A stretch of DNA of 64,000 bases from CBDFHC01 sp965247585 (GCA_965247585.1 CBDFHC010000003.1:310001-374000), one strand, 5' to 3'. Counted from the first letter of the stretch, positions 16,233 through 25,393 are shown. Made by a program: numbers and translations. The notes: a model not told the origin generated them from the letters alone.

Positions 16233-17840
16233 ATGAGCATATTGAACCCCAGCAGCACAAAGGCGGGCATTCCGGTCCGGATGGAGGGCGCCACGGTGGA
16301 CCGGGAGGCGCCAAAACGGAACAGATGGCGGCTGACCATCCTGTTCGCCGTGACTGCGCTGGTAGTGATCTTGGTGGCGCTGTTGGTGGTTAACCGGGTT
16401 ATTGGGGGGCTGGCGGAAAGAAATCTGATAAGAATTGCGGAGGAGAATACGGTACGGGACGCCCACCATATTCAGGCCATGATTCATGGCGAACATGACA
16501 TGCCAATGGCTCCTAATGCCACCCGTACCGACCTCTCCCCGCCGATGCCCGTAACTCTGGAGCAGTTGGCGGGTCCGGAAAGTATTTTGAATACCGGCTT
16601 CTCCGACCTGGTAGACGGGCTGAACGTTGCTAAGGTTAACCTTTTCGATCTCGAAGGGAACATTGCATGGAGTTCGGACCCCGGCGCCGCTGACTTAATC
16701 AGAGTTGAGACCCTGAATTTGGAAAGTGCAATTGAGACAGGCGCTTCTTCTAAATACGGGGAAAACCGGGATATCGTATTCCCAGATGGAACCATTAGGC
16801 GGGTTGAAGTGGTAGAGACCTATATTCCGCTACGTGAAGGACCATCAGGCGAGACAATTGGCATCATGAAAATATCCCGGGACGTTAGTGATGATGTTGC
16901 ATTGCAAGTGGAGGACGCTAAATCCGCGGTGCTGTGGACCACGGTGGCGGCTATGGGAGGCCTGTTCCTGGTGCTGTTCGGCTTCATCGTAACGGCGGAC
17001 GTAACCATATTTCGGGCGAACCGCCGGGAGGTGGCTACCGTGGAGGAGGCCAACCGGGGGCTGGAGGCGCGCGTAAAGGTTCGTACGCAGGAATTAGTGG
17101 AGTCAAACCAGCGCCTGGTGGAGGCGCGTGACAGGGTTGTTCGGTCTGAAAAGCTGGCGGTGATAGGGCAGCTCGCCGGCGGGGTAGCGCATGACCTTAG
17201 GAACCCGCTGGGAGTCATCACCAACGCGGTGTACTACGTGAAGAGGAGGCTGACCACCGGAGACACTATGGAGTCCAATCCCCGGATACCGGAGTTCCTG
17301 GACGTCGTGGAGGAGGAGGTGGCGCGGTCTAACCAGATAATTACTGACCTGATGGACTTCGCGCGAATACGGCCGCCCACCCACGCCCGGGTGGACCTCA
17401 AGGCCGCGTTGGAAGCCAGCCTGCCGACGATTAATGAGGGGAGCAACATCCGGCTGGTGAAGCAATTGGAAGAGGCGCCCTTGACGGTGGATGCGGACGG
17501 TGAGCATCTGTACCGGGTCTTCATGAACCTGGGGAAGAACGCCGTGGAGGCCATGCAGGGGGGAGGAGAACTGACCGTAACCGTCAGGAGGAAGGGTGGA
17601 GTGGCGGCGGTGGAGTTCGCCGACACGGGGGTGGGAATCTCGGAAGCGGACATGAAGAACATTTTCGAGCCGCTGTTCACAACCAAGAGTCACGGTACGG
17701 GACTGGGGCTGGCGGTGTGCCAGCAGATTGTGACCCAGCACGGAGGAGAGCTATCGGTGGAGAGCCGGGAAGGTGAGGGGGCTACCTTCAAAGTTACGCT
17801 TCCCATTTCGGCGGAGCCGTTGGAAGGGGAGGAGAAGTAG
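16233..17840 (+). CDS. Membrane sensor histidine kinase
   Basis: 535 aa. TM1 is at about residues 34-54 and TM2 at about 230-258, with an extracytoplasmic sensor domain of about 175 residues between them. A coiled coil (EEANRGLEARVKVRTQELVE) leads into HisKA, with His320 in GGVAHDLRNPLG. The ATPase has an N box in NLGKNAVEAM, a G1 in FADTGVGIS and a G2 in GTGLGLAVC. The phospho-acceptor context (HDLRNPL) is that of NtrB/AtoS-like kinases. It lies five bases before a two-receiver protein, almost certainly its partner. The ligand is unknown; no Cys/His metal site stands out in the sensor domain. Confidence 0.93.
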   Translation: MSILNPSSTKAGIPVRMEGATVDREAPKRNRWRLTILFAVTALVVILVALLVVNRVIGGLAERNLIRIAEENTVRDAHHIQAMIHGEHDMPMAPNATRTDLSPPMPVTLEQLAGPESILNTGFSDLVDGLNVAKVNLFDLEGNIAWSSDPGAADLIRVETLNLESAIETGASSKYGENRDIVFPDGTIRRVEVVETYIPLREGPSGETIGIMKISRDVSDDVALQVEDAKSAVLWTTVAAMGGLFLVLFGFIVTADVTIFRANRREVATVEEANRGLEARVKVRTQELVESNQRLVEARDRVVRSEKLAVIGQLAGGVAHDLRNPLGVITNAVYYVKRRLTTGDTMESNPRIPEFLDVVEEEVARSNQIITDLMDFARIRPPTHARVDLKAALEASLPTINEGSNIRLVKQLEEAPLTVDADGEHLYRVFMNLGKNAVEAMQGGGELTVTVRRKGGVAAVEFADTGVGISEADMKNIFEPLFTTKSHGTGLGLAVCQQIVTQHGGELSVESREGEGATFKVTLPISAEPLEGEEK

Positions 17841-17845
17841 GGGTC

Positions 17846-18559
17846 ATGTCACAAATCTTGATAGTAGACGATGAAGCGGGAATCCGGACCGTGCTGGCTG
17901 GCATCCTGGAGGACGAGGGCTTTGTGGTGGAGACGGCGCAGGACGGGTACCAGGCGATAGAGCTGGCCAAGGAGTCCGTGTATTCGTTGATTTTTATGGA
18001 CATGAAGATGCCCGGGATCAACGGGTTGGAAACGTACCGGGAGGTCAAACGGGTTAGCCCGGGGACTATTGTCGTGATGATGACCGGCTTTACCCTGGAA
18101 GAGCTGGTGAGCGACGCGCTGAAGGAAGGGGCTTATGCGGTGCTGTTCAAACCCCTGGACATGGGGCAGATTATCAACATCGTCCAGTCAGTGATGAACG
18201 TCACGTGGTTGCTGGTGGTGGATGATAGGGTAGTGGACCGGGAATGGCTTAGAGAGATTCTGGAGGGCAGTGGATACCGGGTGTCGGTGGCGGAGGACAT
18301 TGAGCAGGCCGCGGTGATGGTGGCGGGGAAACACTACCGGGCCATCCTTATGGACGTGAGGATGCCGGGAATAGAGGGGTCCTGCGGATTGGAGCGGATA
18401 AAGAAGCTGGACTCGGGAGTTAAGGTGATCTTTCTCACGGGGTATGCGCCGGCGGAAGCCGTCCGGGCGGCGTTGCACGGAGAGTGTTATTCGGTGCTGA
18501 CCAAGCCCGTGGACCCGGAAGAGATGCTGGCGCTGATTAACTCGGTGGTGCGGGAGTGA
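17846..18559 (+). CDS. Tandem two-receiver response regulator without output domain
   Basis: 237 aa with two complete receiver domains: REC1 (Asp52 in FMDMKMPG, Lys102 in LFKPLD) and REC2 (Asp170 in LMDVRMPG, Lys in LTKPVD). No DNA-binding or enzymatic output follows, so it probably acts as a phosphorelay intermediate, a phosphate sink or a protein-interaction switch. It is cotranscribed with the kinase just upstream. REC2 keeps the acidic pair as VVDDRVVD. Its last 23 bp overlap the convergent kinase gene at 18537. Confidence 0.9.
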   Translation: MSQILIVDDEAGIRTVLAGILEDEGFVVETAQDGYQAIELAKESVYSLIFMDMKMPGINGLETYREVKRVSPGTIVVMMTGFTLEELVSDALKEGAYAVLFKPLDMGQIINIVQSVMNVTWLLVVDDRVVDREWLREILEGSGYRVSVAEDIEQAAVMVAGKHYRAILMDVRMPGIEGSCGLERIKKLDSGVKVIFLTGYAPAEAVRAALHGECYSVLTKPVDPEEMLALINSVVRE

Positions 18560-19286
18560 GGGGCACCAGGGCGGTAATTCGGGCGCCCTTGCCCGGGGAG
18601 CTTTCCACCAGCAGGCGGCCGCCCAGGGCGGCGGTGTAGTCCTTCATGATGAGGACGCCTAGGCCGGGCGTGTAGCTATCCAGGTGAAATCCCTTTCCCC
18701 GGTCTTCCACCGTCAGCTTCAGACTACCGGGGCGCGGCAGGTCCAGGCGGAGCTGGACTACGGAGGCGCCGGAATGCTTGGCGGCGTTGTTGAGGGCTTC
18801 TTCGGCCACTCGGTAAAGACCTAGCCGGAGCCTGGCGTCCAGCATCGGGCCGCCGGGCGTTTCCAGCGCCGCCGCGGCAGGCGAGACGAGAGGTTCCACC
18901 GTGAAGGCGTGGCGAAAACCTCGGGCCAACGAGCGCAACGCCGCGACCAGTCCCACATTGACTATGGACGGATGGAGCTGCTTGGCAATAAGCCTGAGGT
19001 CATCCTGGACCACCCGCTCAATGAGCGATTTGGCCTGAGCGAGGTGATCGCGGGCGGCGGGGAGGTCCGTGTCCAGGGACTCCGACGCTTTCTGGATACA
19101 AAGGCAGGCGAAGAGGAGCGCGTTTTGGACCCGGCCGTGGATCTCCTCGGCCAGGGCCTTCCGCAGGGCTTCGTGCGACTCGACGATCCGAACACGCGAC
19201 TGCTCCAGCTCAGCCAGAAGTTGCGGGAGGCGCGCCGCGTCTCCTTGCGGCTGGGATTGGAGTTCTATTTGCTGTCTGGTTTCCAT
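18537..19286 (-). CDS. Soluble NarX/DegS-type histidine kinase (HisKA_3)
   Basis: 249 aa with no membrane segment. The phospho-acceptor is His50 in ALAEEIHGRVQNALL, the HisKA_3 pattern that pairs with LuxR-type regulators. A dimerising helix ends in IAKQLHPSIV. The ATPase part has RVAEEALNNAAKHSGAS (N box), VEDRGKGFH (G1) and GLGVLIMKDY. An N-terminal Gln-rich coiled segment may be the input. The two LuxR-type regulators at 14.4-15.9 kb are the natural partners. Convergent overlap of 23 bp with the two-receiver gene is unusual and could couple their expression by antisense transcription. Confidence 0.9.
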   Translation of the reverse strand: METRQQIELQSQPQGDAARLPQLLAELEQSRVRIVESHEALRKALAEEIHGRVQNALLFACLCIQKASESLDTDLPAARDHLAQAKSLIERVVQDDLRLIAKQLHPSIVNVGLVAALRSLARGFRHAFTVEPLVSPAAAALETPGGPMLDARLRLGLYRVAEEALNNAAKHSGASVVQLRLDLPRPGSLKLTVEDRGKGFHLDSYTPGLGVLIMKDYTAALGGRLLVESSPGKGARITALVPLTPAPPS

Positions 19287-19412
19287 GGTTTGGCCTGGGT
19301 GGTGATGGGTAGGAACTGCCGCGCATCTAGCGCGGCGAAAGTCTATAGCGGTACAACGGCCGGCAACCTTTCTGTGACGGGTCCCACCTGTGTGCCAAAG
19401 GGAAGCGGCAGA

Positions 19413-19916
19413 TCAGCCGCCGGCCCTGAATTTGACCAGGCGAAGCTGAGCTGAGTTGGGGGCGGTGGTGGCCACTTCGAAGCCGTCCTGAAGGCAGAAT
19501 AGCAGGTCACGGCCCTCCTCCTCTGCGGCGTCGGCGGGGAACCCGTGGAAGCCGTTAGGTGCGTCAAGGATGGTTTCAATCCGGTCCGCGCGGACAAACC
19601 ATCGGACCGTAAGGGTGGCTTCCGCTGCGCCGTTGCTACCGTGCGCCGATCGCCGAATGACCAGGTCGAAGGTCTCGGCCACGGCGGTCCTGAGGTTTAC
19701 CACGTCGTCGTAACCAAAGCCCGCCACCCCTGAGATCACCCCGGCCACGGACCTGAGCACCGGGAGATAGGTCTGGTTGAGGGGAAGCCAGAGCTCTACG
19801 AAGTTGTCGGCCAACGATTCTCGCCAGGGGGATGTTGTGGCCGTTTCACACTGAGGTAGTAAACGCCGAGTGGGGCGGTGAAACATGGAGGGATGGGGCC
19901 ATCGCCCCGGCTCCAC
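19413..19916 (-). CDS. RsbW-like HATPase_c_2 protein (possible anti-sigma/serine kinase)
   Basis: Up to 167 aa; the true start is uncertain (ATG 19916 or 19886). From about residue 40, VELWLPLNQTYLPVLRSVAGVISGVAGFGYDDVVNLRTAVAETFDLVI matches the N-terminal half of the RsbW/SpoIIAB anti-sigma fold. The usual N-box Asn (E.xxN) is Asp here, and no clear glycine-rich ATP lid is visible, so kinase activity is doubtful. A SigB-type sigma factor lies 12 kb away at 31.7-32.4 kb and would be a logical partner; that pairing is inference only. It lies 127 bp upstream of the NarX-like kinase on the same strand. Confidence 0.5.
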   Translation of the reverse strand: MEPGRWPHPSMFHRPTRRLLPQCETATTSPWRESLADNFVELWLPLNQTYLPVLRSVAGVISGVAGFGYDDVVNLRTAVAETFDLVIRRSAHGSNGAAEATLTVRWFVRADRIETILDAPNGFHGFPADAAEEEGRDLLFCLQDGFEVATTAPNSAQLRLVKFRAGG

Positions 19917-19954
19917 TATTCCTGCTCATCCTGTCTTCGCATCCGATCCGCTCA

Positions 19955-20200
19955 TCCTGAAACTCTCGAAGGAGAGCGGGAGCCACCAACCCGTGATTCG
20001 CAGTCGTCTGCGGGAACCACACCCGTCGTCACGGCTAATTACCCGGACTAGAGAACCTTCTTTTCTTGACTGACCCCCATCAAGGGAGAGTCAAGAGGGG
20101 GAAAGCCCCCTCTTGCGGGAGTCTGAGGGTGTACCTCAGAAATCAACTTAAAAACCCTCCGGGCTAGGCGCGTGGGGACCACCAACCTGTGATTAGAAAT
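19955..20200 (+). repeat. Family A repeat, long composite copy
   Basis: The two-hairpin core at 20085-20140 is preceded by about 125 bp that also precede the copy at 30.3 kb, including the motifs GAAGGAGAGCGGGAGCCACC and GTCGTCTGC. The two composite copies are near-identical over about 245 bp. No gene is seen between 19917 and 20428. Confidence 0.8.
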
Positions 20201-20428
20201 GCTTTGTGGTGCTGGCGGCGGTTTAGGCTCTGTTGGCGGGGTTTAATAGAAAGTCACGCTGGAAACTGCTCGGGGCGGACGGCTGGCGGGTGGAGTGCAG
20301 ATCGGTTCGGGTACTCGGGCGAGAAACTCACTTCCCGCGCAGGGCGACTCGGACAAACGTAACGGCGGGAGCGGTTTTATGCGGAGCATTTGGTAGGCAT
20401 ATTGGCCAATGTCAATGTGGGAGGTTCA

Positions 20429-21445
20429 GTGATCTCAGGCTGCAAGTTTCTATTGGCCGGGCTGGTGGCGGCGGGGCTGGCCGTCACCGGCTGCGGGGCC
20501 GGCGACGAGGGGAAGCGGACAGTGGTGGTGTACGCCTACACGGCGATGGAAGAAGTGTTGATGAAGGAGATTGTTCCCACGTTTCAGCGGGAATGGCGGG
20601 AGAAGACGGGACTGGAGGTGGAGATTATCTCCGCCTTTGCGGGATCAGGGACTATAACGAATTCCATCCTGTTCGGCGCTCCGGCGCAGGTGGCCATTGT
20701 GGCCACGGAAATGGACGCTCTAAACCTTAGAGAGGCGGGACTGGTCACCACGGAGTGGGAGCAGTTCAAGGATCGGGGGACCTTCGCCTACACCATCACA
20801 TCCATTGTGACGCGGCCGGGAAACCCCCATGGCGTGCGGAACTTCCGAGACCTGACCGCGGAGGGGGTGGAGGTGATCTACCCGGACCCCACCACGTCCG
20901 GCGGGGCGCAGTGGGCAATTCTGGCGCTGTACGGCTCGGAGCTTCGGACCAGCGAGGCGGACGGCGGCACAGCGGATGCGGATTTGGGGCGGCTGTTGCT
21001 GGAGCGGCTTTCGGCCAGGACGGGCAGCCTGCCGGAGTCGGCGCGCAAGGCGCTGACACAGTTCGGGCTGGGGTACGGAGACGCGCTGCTGACGTACGAA
21101 AACGAGGCGTTGCTTGACATAAGCCGGGGACGGGAGTTGGAGATGGTGGTGCCACGGAGCACCGTGCTGATAGATCCCAAGGTGGTGATCATTGATAAGA
21201 ACGTGGACGAAAGGGACGGGGCCATGGTCAGGGCGCTGGTGGAATCGCTGTGGAGCAAGACATCGCAGGAGGCGCTGGCCAGGAACCACTTCCGGGTGCG
21301 GGATGAGGAGGTGATGGCGGCCCACGGCGAGAAGTTCAGCCAGGTGGAGCTGCCGTTCACCGTGGAGTACCTGGGCGGCTGGCAAGAGGCCACCTCGGGC
21401 ATCATCAACCGGACGTGGAAAGACGCGCAGCGGGTGTCCAAATAG
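20429..21445 (+). CDS. Sulfate-type ABC transporter substrate-binding lipoprotein
   Basis: 338 aa from GTG 20429, preceded by GGGAGG; an in-frame TTG at 20390 would add 13 residues before the signal peptide. Lipoprotein signal with lipobox LAVTGC (Cys22). The mature protein has the Sbp/CysP layout: VVVYAYTAMEEVL, AFAGSGTITNSILFG, VAIVATEMDALNLREAGLV, and VEVIYPDPTTSGGAQWAILALYG, close to the NPKTSGGARW signature of sulfate-binding proteins. Sulfate or thiosulfate is most likely, but molybdate or tungstate cannot be excluded. First gene of a three-gene operon with permease and ATPase. Confidence 0.88.
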   Translation: MISGCKFLLAGLVAAGLAVTGCGAGDEGKRTVVVYAYTAMEEVLMKEIVPTFQREWREKTGLEVEIISAFAGSGTITNSILFGAPAQVAIVATEMDALNLREAGLVTTEWEQFKDRGTFAYTITSIVTRPGNPHGVRNFRDLTAEGVEVIYPDPTTSGGAQWAILALYGSELRTSEADGGTADADLGRLLLERLSARTGSLPESARKALTQFGLGYGDALLTYENEALLDISRGRELEMVVPRSTVLIDPKVVIIDKNVDERDGAMVRALVESLWSKTSQEALARNHFRVRDEEVMAAHGEKFSQVELPFTVEYLGGWQEATSGIINRTWKDAQRVSK

Positions 21446-21447
21446 GT

Positions 21448-22317
21448 ATGGTCACAACGACTAAAACGGAAGGGCCCCGCCGAAGAAAAACGCCGTTCCG
21501 AGGGTTGATGACGAACAAGACGCTGGTAATTGGCCTGGGAGTGGCGTTCCTTTCGGTGCTGGTGATAATGCCGCTGGCGTCCATGTTCCAGTACGCGTCC
21601 AACAACGGCCTGGGCGTGTTCTGGGGCGCGATTTCATCGAAGGAGGCGCTGTTCTCGCTCAGGCTTTCCATAATGCTGGCGCTGGCGACCACGGTGATCA
21701 ACGGGGTGCTGGGGACCCTGGTCGCGTTCATGCTGGTGCGGCATCAGTTCCCCATGAAGGGGTTCCTGGACTCGTTGGTGGACCTGCCGGTGGCCATCCC
21801 CGCGTCCGTTACCGGCTTCACGCTTCTGCTGCTGTACGGGCCCCTTGGGATTATTGGGCGGATGTTTGAAAGCGCCGGCATAAGCATCATGTTTGCCTTC
21901 TCCGGGATTCTAATAGCCCACGTCTTCATGACGCTTCCCTTCGTGGTCAGGGGAGTGGGGCCGTTGCTGGAGGAGGCCGACAAGAGCCAGGAAGAGGCGG
22001 CGAAGATGCTGGGGGCCAACGACTTCCGGGTGTTCACCAGCGTAATTCTGCCCGCGACAAAGGGGGTTCTGATCTCCGGAGCGGTGTTCACCTTCGCCCG
22101 GTCGCTGGGGGAGTTCGGCGCCACGATCATGGTTTCCGGGAACCTGGCTATGCGGACGCAAACGGCGCCGCTGTACATTTTTTCAGAGTTCAACAAAGGG
22201 AAAATTGAGGCGGCGTCATCCATGTCGGTGGTGCTGGTGGTGCTGTCCTTCGGGCTGTTCTATGGATTCAAGCTGGCTACCAGACTAATTGAAAAGGCGG
22301 GAACAAAACATGCGTAG
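21448..22317 (+). CDS. Sulfate-type ABC transporter permease (CysT/ModB-like)
   Basis: 289 aa from ATG 21448, two bases after the upstream stop. Six membrane segments are evident, starting with LVIGLGVAFLSVLVIMPLAS. The permease EAA loop appears as EEADKSQEEAAKMLGANDFRVF. SLGEFGATIMVSGN is the standard CysT/CysW/ModB motif. Only one permease gene is present, whereas sulfate systems usually have CysT plus CysW, so it must either form a homodimer, as in molybdate/tungstate systems, or pair with a distant subunit. The 3' end overlaps the ATPase start by 8 bp. Confidence 0.9.
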   Translation: MVTTTKTEGPRRRKTPFRGLMTNKTLVIGLGVAFLSVLVIMPLASMFQYASNNGLGVFWGAISSKEALFSLRLSIMLALATTVINGVLGTLVAFMLVRHQFPMKGFLDSLVDLPVAIPASVTGFTLLLLYGPLGIIGRMFESAGISIMFAFSGILIAHVFMTLPFVVRGVGPLLEEADKSQEEAAKMLGANDFRVFTSVILPATKGVLISGAVFTFARSLGEFGATIMVSGNLAMRTQTAPLYIFSEFNKGKIEAASSMSVVLVVLSFGLFYGFKLATRLIEKAGTKHA

Positions 22318-23365
22318 CGCGGTGTCTATGAGGAACTTGGTGAAACGGTTTCAGAGCACAAACGGGACCAATGCGGACTTCACGGCGGTGGACGATGTGT
22401 CGCTGGAGGTGGGAGAGAACGAGTTCCTGGCTATGGTGGGGCCCAGTGGCTGTGGCAAGTCAACCCTGCTGCGGATGATAGCGGGGCTGGAGGACCTGAC
22501 CGGGGGGGAGCTGTACATGCACGGAAAGCGGTTGGACCTGGTGCCGCTCCAGCGCAGGAACATCGGCTTCATGTTCCAGGGATACGCCCTGTTCAAGCAC
22601 ATGACCGTGGCGGCGAACATTGAGTTTGGGCTTATCCTCAAGAAGATGCCCGGGAAGCTGCGCCGAGAGCGGGTGTGTGAACTGGTGTCGCTCATGGGGT
22701 TGGAGGGGTTGGAGGGTAGGAAGCCGGCGAAGCTTTCGGGAGGGCAGCAGCAGAGGGTGGCGTTGGCCCGGGCGCTGGCCCCGAAGCCCGAATTGCTGCT
22801 GCTGGACGAGCCCTTCGGCGCGGTGGACGCCAAGGTCCGGCAACGGCTCAGGGCGGACACCAAAAGGTGGCAGCGCGAGCTGAGGATCCCCACGATTCTG
22901 GTGACCCACGACCAGAGGGAGGCGTTGGAGCTGGGGGACCGCGTGGCGGTGATGAACGAGGGCAGGTTTGAGCAGGTGGACGTGCCTAGGCGCGTGTACG
23001 ACAACCCCAGCAGCGAGTTCGTCGCTCGTTTTGTTGGGCGGGTGAACGTGTTTGACACCGTGGTAGGGGACAACGGAAATGGGAATGGGACAGCGGGGGC
23101 AGCCAGCTTCAAGGTCATGGTGCGTCCGGAGGATATAGACGTGTGGGCTTGGGACAACGGGCGCCCCCCGGGCGATGACAAGGTGGTGGGGACCATAGTG
23201 AGCAACGTGTTTCTGGGGCGAACGGTCCGGCTGGAAGTGCAGATCAAGGACCAGAAGCGCATAACCGTGGCGTTGCCTAAAAGCGAGGCGTTGGACCAGG
23301 ACCTGGACCCGGGCAAACGGGTGGCGCTGTCGTTTGACCCGTCGCAGGTATTTGCGTTCCATTGA
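22310..23365 (+). CDS. Sulfate-type ABC transporter ATP-binding protein (CysA-like)
   Basis: 351 aa from ATG 22310. Walker A is GPSGCGKST, the Q loop MFQGYALF, the signature LSGGQQQRVALARAL, Walker B LLLLDEPFGAVDA and the switch His in LVTHDQREAL. The C-terminal extension after residue 240 (KVMVRPEDIDV ... NVFLGRTVRLEVQI) is a TOBE-like regulatory domain, as in CysA. The eight-base overlap with the permease gene indicates translational coupling. The linker holds a Gly/Asn-rich stretch (NGNGNGTAG) not usual for the family. Confidence 0.93.
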   Translation: MRSAVSMRNLVKRFQSTNGTNADFTAVDDVSLEVGENEFLAMVGPSGCGKSTLLRMIAGLEDLTGGELYMHGKRLDLVPLQRRNIGFMFQGYALFKHMTVAANIEFGLILKKMPGKLRRERVCELVSLMGLEGLEGRKPAKLSGGQQQRVALARALAPKPELLLLDEPFGAVDAKVRQRLRADTKRWQRELRIPTILVTHDQREALELGDRVAVMNEGRFEQVDVPRRVYDNPSSEFVARFVGRVNVFDTVVGDNGNGNGTAGAASFKVMVRPEDIDVWAWDNGRPPGDDKVVGTIVSNVFLGRTVRLEVQIKDQKRITVALPKSEALDQDLDPGKRVALSFDPSQVFAFH

Positions 23366-23429
23366 GCGGCGGTAGGTGGGGACGGGAACGGTGCATCTAG
23401 AGACCAAATCAAACCATGGGAGGTGTCAA

Positions 23430-23816
23430 GTGGGGAAGATGATTCAAGGGATAGCCTCGGATATAGCCAAGGAGATAGGGCGGGAGATGGAGTGTGCGGC
23501 GAAAACGGGAGGCCCCGGGGCGCCGGATTATCTAAGGCCCTTGTTTGAGCAACTGGAGGCGGAGATAGCGCGCCGCATACGGGAGGAAGGAGAAGACGAT
23601 GATGCTTCTTCCCGGGCCGTGGCGGCGCGGTTGGACAAGGCGAAGAGGATGCTGTCAAAGCTGGAGGGTGGGATTGAGAGTGAAAGTGCGCCGGACCGTC
23701 AGAACAAGGGGCAGCCGGAGACCAAATACGCAAACGTTGGATCCGTGCTGAAGTACGTGGATGAGGACACGGACAAGGGTGGGGTGAAACTGGTGATCAT
23801 GAATTTCAATGATTAG
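23430..23816 (+). CDS. Small acidic protein of unknown function
   Basis: About 128 aa from GTG 23430, favoured by GGGAGGTG six to seven bases upstream; the frame extends to 23376. Predicted helical: MIQGIASDIAKEIGREMEC, LRPLFEQLEAEIARRIREEG, then an acidic stretch EDDDASS and a helix LDKAKRMLSKLEGG. The C-terminal 40 residues look less ordered. I do not recognise a family. It follows the ABC operon by 64 bp and starts a run of three small unknown genes, all on the plus strand. Confidence 0.6.
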   Translation: MGKMIQGIASDIAKEIGREMECAAKTGGPGAPDYLRPLFEQLEAEIARRIREEGEDDDASSRAVAARLDKAKRMLSKLEGGIESESAPDRQNKGQPETKYANVGSVLKYVDEDTDKGGVKLVIMNFND

Positions 23817-23876
23817 GTGAGCGTGAGGTCTGGGGATCGGATGTCGGTTGAGTCCGGATATTGAGAGGGTAGCGGG

Positions 23877-24305
23877 ATGGTAAAGAGGCCACCACTGAAG
23901 GGTTTGCCATCCAGGACGTCACCGGCGGAAAGGAAGCTCGGGCGGACTGGCACGCCGGCGCGCCGGCAGGGGGCCGGACGTTGGGCTAGGGTGGCCGTCC
24001 AGGTGGTGGGGTGGCTGGTGAGGTGGGGAAAGGGGGGGCCGCAGCGTCAGCAGCGGGCCTACCGGCTGGTCGCGCCCCAGGTGGTCAACGACTGCTGGGA
24101 GCGGAGGGTCCTAGAACTGGCGGACGGCAGGACGGTGGACGAGATTGTGGAGGGTGTGTACTGGCAGGAGATTCGCGCCGGGGCGTGGCTGGCGGACGCC
24201 GGCCTGTACGTGGGGTTGTTTCGCCGAAGGGTCACGGACGTGGTGAAGGAACTAGCGGATCAAGGGCGGCTTCGGTTGGAGGGAATCGGTGACCAGGAGG
24301 TTTGA
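23877..24305 (+). CDS. Small basic protein, possible winged-helix C-terminus
   Basis: 142 aa, ATG with GAGAGGG upstream. The first 60 residues are very Arg/Lys/Pro rich and probably disordered (SRTSPAERKLGRTGTPARRQG). The second half is helical and ends in VTDVVKELADQGRLRLEG, which looks like the last helix and wing of a winged-helix domain. A role in DNA or RNA binding is a guess from charge and shape only. No family recognised. Confidence 0.5.
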   Translation: MVKRPPLKGLPSRTSPAERKLGRTGTPARRQGAGRWARVAVQVVGWLVRWGKGGPQRQQRAYRLVAPQVVNDCWERRVLELADGRTVDEIVEGVYWQEIRAGAWLADAGLYVGLFRRRVTDVVKELADQGRLRLEGIGDQEV

Positions 24306-24546
24306 AGATAGCCGAGACCGGTGACTATTAAAGGAGGGACGGGAGCACCCCCCCGGCTGTGTGGTGAGTCTCTAAGGTCAACGGGGGGAGAAAGCTAGAG
24401 GGAGGTGAAGGGCGTGAGCAGTTCGACGAAAACGCCGGCAGCGGTTTTGGGGACCGGCAGGGGGTGACGCGAATGAAGTAAAAATTAGACGCGAACGGCC
24501 ACAGAAACGGACCAGGTACTAATCACGGCGAGAGGAGAAAAGAACA

Positions 24547-24792
24547 ATGGGAATTATTGAGGACGGCGACGTACGCACCTTGCTCCATGACCCGGAGCTG
24601 ATGTCAGACATCGCGAAGGCGGTGGTAGAAGACCCGGAGACGATGGACGACCTGGCGAACAACATAGCGGACAAGCTCTCGGACGAGCTGGAGGACGACG
24701 CCGCGCTGCGAAGGGGCATAGTCTCCGCGGCGATAGCCAACCCGGAGTTCAAGCGGCGCATAGTGAAGAAGCTGGTGGCGGACCTGAGCTAG
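24547..24792 (+). CDS. Small acidic helical protein of unknown function
   Basis: 81 aa with a good ribosome site (GAGAGGAG about ten bases upstream). The sequence is built of short acidic helices: DVRTLLHDPELMSDIAKAV, DPETMDDLANNIADKLSDEL, and a basic end FKRRIVKKLVADLS. The DPE(L/T/F) spacing repeats about every 20 residues (DPELM, DPETM, NPEFK), suggesting a small internal repeat. No family recognised. The 240 bases before it show no gene. Confidence 0.6.
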   Translation: MGIIEDGDVRTLLHDPELMSDIAKAVVEDPETMDDLANNIADKLSDELEDDAALRRGIVSAAIANPEFKRRIVKKLVADLS

Positions 24793-24959
24793 GGGCGGCC
24801 GGCGAACAGGTTAAGAGATTCACAGGACTCGAATGCTGGCCAGGGCCCAGGGGGCGCGGGCGGGCTGAGAGCTTAGCTTGGGGCGATGCGCCCCACAGAT
24901 CCAGCCAGCGGGGGGCCGAAGATACGGTCCCCCGCTGCATTTGTTATTGAGCAGTTGTG

Positions 24960-25150
24960 TTGATACCCATCGCCATGGCTGATTTTCTCAAAACTAGAAA
25001 CATCGTCCCTTAAAAGACACCTGGTAAGGGGGGAGTCCAGAGGGGGACAACCCCCTTTGGCGGGAGTCTGAAGGTGTCCCTCAGAAAAACCATTCGGGGC
25101 GGGCGCGTGGGCGCCACCAACCCGTGATTCGCAGTCCTTCGTCTTAGCCA
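24960..25150 (+). repeat. Family A repeat, copy near 25.0 kb
   Basis: Core at 25030-25085 (GGGAGTCCAGAGGGGGACAA, then AGTCTGAAGGTGTCCCTCAGA, with one mismatch in hairpin 2), preceded by AAACTAGAAACATCGTCCCTTAAAAGACACC as in copy 1 and followed by GCGCCACCAACCCGTGATTC. It occupies most of the 600-base gap between 24792 and the transporter. Confidence 0.75.
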
Positions 25151-25393
25151 TACCCATCCACCTCCAGTGTCCCCCCAGGATTCTATTTCCTCGGCTTCGG
25201 AAAGGGTGAAACCCGATTGGCGACGAGGTTGTGCGCCGCGTGCGCCGGCGCGCAGGGGTTTAGGGCGAGTAGGAGCGGTTGAAGTGACGGGTAACAGAGC
25301 TTATTCCAGGGCGCGGGTGCAAGCCGGTCCGGGAGCCGGCCAACAGGAGGTCCTAATCTGAGCAAATCCAATACGGGAGCTGAAACAGGCTCT

